Origin: Kroppenstedtia guangzhouensis
Lineage (GTDB): Bacteria > Bacillota > Bacilli > Thermoactinomycetales > DSM-45169
Reading direction: 5' to 3'
Assembly (NCBI RefSeq): GCF_014637345.1
Contig: NZ_BMEX01000001.1
Location: 1-64,000, forward strand
DNA length: 64,000 nucleotides
Part shown: positions 60,660 to 64,000 of the stretch, piece by piece
Position numbering within the stretch: the stretch's first letter is position 1
Layout of the letters: every line of letters starts with the position of its first letter
Translations under genes and position numbers: made by a program
Notes under the pieces: generated by a model
Seen by the model: only the letters and a program-made list of their open reading frames with translations
The model's database searches: none
What the model was told of the DNA's origin: nothing

Positions 60660-60926
60660 GAACAAATCGGACGGTTTCACGTAACTCTGGGGCCACTCTA
60701 TGTAATTGAATTCACCGAAAATAATATTGATTATATTGATGGATTTAGTCGACATTTAGCGCACGCAGAGGCAGGGTATGCGCGTAGATATATTACAATT
60801 CCTATCCATTTACTTGGTTTTGAAATATCTTACTACCCTCTGTTACCGGATGTCAACCATAAGAGCCCAAATATTTTTGCATCAATAATTGTTGTCTCAT
60901 TAGGGTACTCATTTGGTGTTAGTTAG
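60660..60926 (+). pseudogene. gene remnant, unknown
   Basis: An 88-codon open frame without any ATG, GTG or TTG near its beginning, but with protein-like text (FHVTLGPLYVIEFTENNIDY, RRYITIPIHLLGFEISYY). It is probably the 3' end of a decayed gene. The rest of 60504-61215 holds further short coding-looking scraps (for example about 61083-61175) and nothing I can name. Confidence 0.35.
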
Positions 60927-61215
60927 GCGTGTTGATTAGCCATATTTTGGGTGGGGAGATCGTGTTCTACCACGCTCCGGCTGCCATCCAGCAAGGAAGT
61001 AATGACTGGCCGCTCCAAATCTTCCGTTCGGACAGGGGCAAAGCCTTACGGAAAAATCAACAGCCTTGGGTGTTAGTATTTTGGCGAAGAAACATATAAA
61101 AGTACTTAGTGAGCATGATCACCGTTTGTTGATCCGGGGGCAAGATTTTCAGTTGGATCAAGGTGTTACTTTGTAATTAGAATAGATTGGGGCGGAGGAA
61201 GGGGGGCGTCAAACA

Positions 61216-61710
61216 ATGCCCAAATTTTTCTATCTGTTTATGATCGTATTTTTTTGTATGCTGAATACCTCTTGTGTGCAATCTGATTTTGAGGAAACTG
61301 GAAAGCACCAAGAAGGTTTTGTGATCTTAGATGAGAAAACGATTCGATTATTCAATGAAGGAAAAGTAAAGGGTATTCCATTCCCCTTGCATCAATTTCC
61401 TGTTGAACAGGTCACTGAAAAGTGGGGAAAACCCAATGAACAACTGGATCACGAAGATATTCAAGTTTATATTTATAAGAAAGATGGGCAAAAAATTTTG
61501 TTCACAGTAGATGAAACCGATACAGTAACTTACTATGAGATCAAAATGAATATGAGTTTGGAAGAAGTGAATCAAAAACTGGGTGGCCGTTATAATGTAA
61601 AACCGACAACTTACAGGACTTTAACATACCCGATGGGCAGATATGAGCTCCGTGTACGTCGGATCGCAGACGATCAAGTGATGATGATTTTGAAAGACCC
61701 GACAAACTAA
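61216..61710 (+). CDS. putative lipoprotein
   Basis: A 164-aa protein with a signal peptide and lipobox MLNTSC (Cys20). The mature part resembles small Bacillales lipoproteins of the DUF4309 kind: HQFPVEQVTEKWGKPNEQL, a beta-hairpin VYIYKKDGQKILFTVDE, and MSLEEVNQKLGGRYNV with the C-terminal YELRVRR. Function unknown. RBS GGAGGAAGGGGGG. The DNA is A/T-richer than the flanking genes. Confidence 0.65.
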   Translation: MPKFFYLFMIVFFCMLNTSCVQSDFEETGKHQEGFVILDEKTIRLFNEGKVKGIPFPLHQFPVEQVTEKWGKPNEQLDHEDIQVYIYKKDGQKILFTVDETDTVTYYEIKMNMSLEEVNQKLGGRYNVKPTTYRTLTYPMGRYELRVRRIADDQVMMILKDPTN

Positions 61711-61898
61711 CATGATGAGTAAATCATGGTTTAAACCCGATTCAGCATGGACTAATTAAAAATTGACCAGCAGATAGGGAGGAGCGGCCACACTATTTTC
61801 GATGAAGTTTCTTATTGATCATTAATACGGTTGGTGGCTGTCCTTGTTGCGTAGCAGATGTCAAGTCCCATGGCCGAATCTCTCTTTACTTCTGTCCA

Positions 61899-62070
61899 AT
61901 GAACCACATTTTGACTACGCACTGCTGCCCTGAATTAGAGTTGTTTTAGTACGATTGACCGAGACGATGACTCTTGATAAACCGCATAACAGTGGGCTAA
62001 AATGAAATGGGGTGACTCGATCCAGACTGACACCGATGAAGTTATTGGTTAATCCCGGTACTTCTCACCA
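61899..62070 (+). repeat. degenerate second attR (fossil att site)
   Basis: Alignable over its full length with 57659-57841: arm-box remnant CCACATTTTGACTA, the TAGAGTT and TTAGTAC blocks, GATAAACCGC(A/G)TAACAGTGGG, and at the end a decayed tRNA-Val 3' half (GACTGACACCG ... TTGGTTAATCCC ... CACCA). Many substitutions show that it is old. Sequence after CACCA is unrelated to the current attR. The preceding stretch 61711-61898 shows nothing I can assign. Confidence 0.75.
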
Positions 62071-62110
62071 AAAACCTTTGGCACGGGAGGTACTTGGAAA
62101 CCACTCGTAA

Positions 62111-62139
62111 AGAAGGCACGGCCTCCCCGTGCCTTCTTT
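62111..62139. terminator. perfect 11-bp terminator hairpin
   Basis: AGAAGGCACGG / CCGTGCCTTCT with CCTCC loop and TTTG tail, just after the fossil att. It may be the old terminator of genes formerly here. The stretch 62140-62372 has no supported gene. Confidence 0.7.
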
Positions 62140-62372
62140 GTGTCTGTCGCCTTTTTGGGACTGTGATAAAATGAGGGACGCAGGGTGGAACAGGTATTCT
62201 GCTTTTTTCTTTTTTGCAAACATCTTGGTTTGGAAACGTTGTGAAAAAGTCGTCACAGAGAGGGTTGGGTTTCACATGAAGCGTCTTTGGAGTGCGCGAA
62301 ATGTGAAACCCACAATCCGACCGACCCGGCCGGCACTCATTGATAACGCTTTTAGGGAGGAGGGGAGGAATC

Positions 62373-62912
62373 ATGAAGCGGCTGGCAGCCCGATTACAAA
62401 ATGTGGATCATCGTTTTGTTTTTTATGTGAACCGGCAGTGGAAATGCAGGTTCATGGACTGGCTGATGTCCCGGGTGACTCATGTAGGAGGGGCGGGATT
62501 CACTCTGAGCTTCCTCCTGGCTTGGTTCGCCCTCCCGGTTTCCCCGATCCGGTATTGGGCGCTGGAGGGTCTGGTTTCCCTGGTCTCCAGTCACTTGGCG
62601 GTCCGGATGGGGAAACATTGTTGGCAACGGTTGAGGCCTTATCTTCAGCATTCTGATCTCCGAATGGTATCCAGTCCCCTGAATGACTACTCATTTCCCT
62701 CAGGTCATACTGCGGCGGCCTTTTCCCTTGCCCTGATCTGGATTTTTCATGTTCCCTGGCTTTCTGTTCTCCTCTTCCCCTTGGCGATGGCAGTTGGATT
62801 GTCCCGGATCTATCTGGGCTTGCACTATCCGACGGATGTGGTCGTGGGAGCCTGGTTGGGAACGATATTTGCCATGGGGACCCATTATCTGTTTGAATGG
62901 CTGGCTACATAA
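62373..62912 (+). CDS. PAP2 family phosphatase
   Basis: A 179-aa membrane-bound lipid phosphatase, probably acting on undecaprenyl diphosphate or related lipids outside the membrane. The three acid phosphatase motifs are present: K-x6-RP as GKHCWQRLRP, PSGH in DYSFPSGHTAAAF, and SRIYLGLHYPTDV. Five to six helices. The start ATG 62373 follows GGAGGAGGGGAGGAATC. The end overlaps the convergent polymerase gene by 8 nt. Confidence 0.88.
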   Translation: MKRLAARLQNVDHRFVFYVNRQWKCRFMDWLMSRVTHVGGAGFTLSFLLAWFALPVSPIRYWALEGLVSLVSSHLAVRMGKHCWQRLRPYLQHSDLRMVSSPLNDYSFPSGHTAAAFSLALIWIFHVPWLSVLLFPLAMAVGLSRIYLGLHYPTDVVVGAWLGTIFAMGTHYLFEWLAT

Positions 62913-64000
62913 GATGACCGCCGATCTTTTCCGAGCGGTCCGCAAATACGCTGGCTCCGGACAGAGAGCGGGCCAGAAAGATACTGCGGGTGCCGAATTT
63001 TTCCCGGATTCCGTCCACAGCCTCGGCCAGTTTCTGTTCCTTTTCCCTGTCTTCAAACAGAGTGAGCTGAATTCCCCGGTCCGGTAGCAGATTGCCGAGG
63101 GTGATCCCGACGAGGCGGATCGGTTGCCCGGCCCAGTGGCGGTGAAAGAGCTCCATCGCTGTGCGAAACAGCGGACGCCCGAGGTTGGAAGGGTCCGGCA
63201 TGGTGAGCGACCGGTGAACCGATCGGAAATCGGACCCCTTGAGGGTTAGCGAGAGAGTTCTCCCCGTGTATCCAGCTTTCCGGGCCCGCCCGGCCACTTC
63301 CTCCGCCAGCTCCCGGAGAACCAGACGAAGTTCCCCTTCTTCCGTGTAGTCCCGGGGGAGAGTAAATTGATGCCCGATGGATTTGCTCCCGTCGAGGGAG
63401 AAGGGATCCACCGGGCTGTTGTCTATCCCGTGGGCGGATTGATGGAGCACGCGACCAATTACACCGAACCGGTGATGGAGAAGATCAGGGTCGGTTCGGG
63501 CCAGGTCGCCGATGGTTCGGATTCCCATCCGGTGAAAATGGAGCTCCATTCGGCTTCCGACCCCGAACAGCTCAATAACGGGAAGAGGCCACAAGCGCCT
63601 GGGGACATCCTTTTGGGTCAACAGGGTCAACCCTCGGGGTTTTTTCAAGCCAGCAGCCATTTTGGCGAGAAGTTTGTTGGGACCGATGCCAATGGAACAG
63701 TGGATGCCCGTTTCAGAGTGGATGCGGTGTCGGATCTTCCGGGCGGCTGTAATTCCGTCCCCGAAGAGGGCTTCGCAACCGGTCATCTCGATAAAGGCTT
63801 CGTCAATGGAGAAGGGCTCCACCTGGGGGGAGTATTGTTTCAGAATATCGATGATCCGCACGGAAACCTGAACGTAGGTGGACATCCGGGGGCGGACCAA
63901 CTGGGCGGAGGGACAAAGTTCTTTTGCCCGGGAGACCGGCATTCCCGTCTTCACACCCAGGGCTTTGGCCTCATAGGAAGCGGCCAGCACAATCCCGTGG
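62905..64000 (-). CDS. dinB: Y-family DNA polymerase (DinB/Pol IV type), N-terminus outside the window
   Basis: Translesion polymerase. Visible parts: LAASYEAKALGVKTGMPVSR (fingers), the catalytic SIDEAFIEMTG, IGIGPNKLLAKMAAGLKKP, the HhH region LFGVGSRMELHFHRMGIRTI and the little-finger domain. Near the C-terminus QLTLF is a sliding-clamp-binding motif. About 365 residues are in view; the first 40 or so lie beyond base 64000. The C-terminal end is complete. Confidence 0.9.
   Translation of the reverse strand, partial: HGIVLAASYEAKALGVKTGMPVSRAKELCPSAQLVRPRMSTYVQVSVRIIDILKQYSPQVEPFSIDEAFIEMTGCEALFGDGITAARKIRHRIHSETGIHCSIGIGPNKLLAKMAAGLKKPRGLTLLTQKDVPRRLWPLPVIELFGVGSRMELHFHRMGIRTIGDLARTDPDLLHHRFGVIGRVLHQSAHGIDNSPVDPFSLDGSKSIGHQFTLPRDYTEEGELRLVLRELAEEVAGRARKAGYTGRTLSLTLKGSDFRSVHRSLTMPDPSNLGRPLFRTAMELFHRHWAGQPIRLVGITLGNLLPDRGIQLTLFEDREKEQKLAEAVDGIREKFGTRSIFLARSLSGASVFADRSEKIGGHLM

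Overview
The window is a stretch of Gram-positive, Bacillales-type chromosome of fairly high G+C content that carries one prophage of about 37 kb. The order comG operon - aroK - yqzE-like gene, ykuS, ispG, cydAB, a yabE-like 3D-domain gene, the yjcF/yjcG pair and pgpA (yutG) all have counterparts in Bacillus. The base composition is higher than in B. subtilis and the gene set would fit a member of the Thermoactinomycetaceae. That placement is inference.

Left chromosomal arm (1-21 kb). The window opens inside a broken comGA: unrelated DNA with a terminator-like hairpin is joined to the 3' part of the gene. The tightly overlapping comGB-GG genes follow. After them come shikimate kinase, small conserved genes, ispG of the MEP isoprenoid pathway, a class I glutamine amidotransferase-like hydrolase, cytochrome bd oxidase (cydAB, minus strand), a VanW lipoprotein, a G5/3D cell-wall protein, a SEC-C protein of unknown role, a Na+-dependent transporter, a PHP phosphoesterase, GNAT and 2H-phosphoesterase genes and pgpA. 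The intergenic DNA holds a probable MITE and a conserved motif present twice. Four tRNA genes (fMet, Asp, a CAU tRNA, Val) close this arm.

Prophage (about 21.0-57.9 kb). A tyrosine integrase lies next to tRNA-Val, and the 3' part of that tRNA plus its terminator is repeated as a 117-bp direct repeat at 57.8 kb (attL/attR). The modules run in siphophage order: lysogeny (integrase, stand-alone DnaA domain I protein, ImmA-like protease, truncated repressor), early regulators, recombination (Gam-like, Sak4-like ATPase, DUF669), replication (helicase, primase-polymerase, iteron cluster at 31.64-31.93 kb), late regulator, an A+T-rich toxin/immunity cassette, methyltransferase, terminase, portal, capsid, tail, tape measure, Dit, Tal, holin, amidase and a lipoprotein. 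Many phage genes are damaged: repressor without its HTH, frameshifts in gam, the XkdF-like gene, Dit (two) and Tal, a stop codon in the Sak4-like gene, and loss of the central helicase of the primase. The element is therefore probably a decaying prophage, unless part of this is sequencing error.

Right side (57.9-64 kb). Directly after attR lies a wrecked sulfonate-transport locus (ssuB and ssuC pseudogenes) with a YezD-like protein, an Rrf2 regulator and a TauE/SafE permease. At 61.90-62.07 kb a degenerate copy of the attR region is preserved, so the tRNA-Val locus has been hit by related elements more than once. Ordinary genes resume with a PAP2 phosphatase and a Y-family DNA polymerase that runs off the window.

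The most interesting items are the pilin-leader/WHH-nuclease toxin split at a run of nine A with its SUKH immunity gene, the mirror-arranged iteron origin, the phage DnaA domain I protein, and the second, fossil attachment site.
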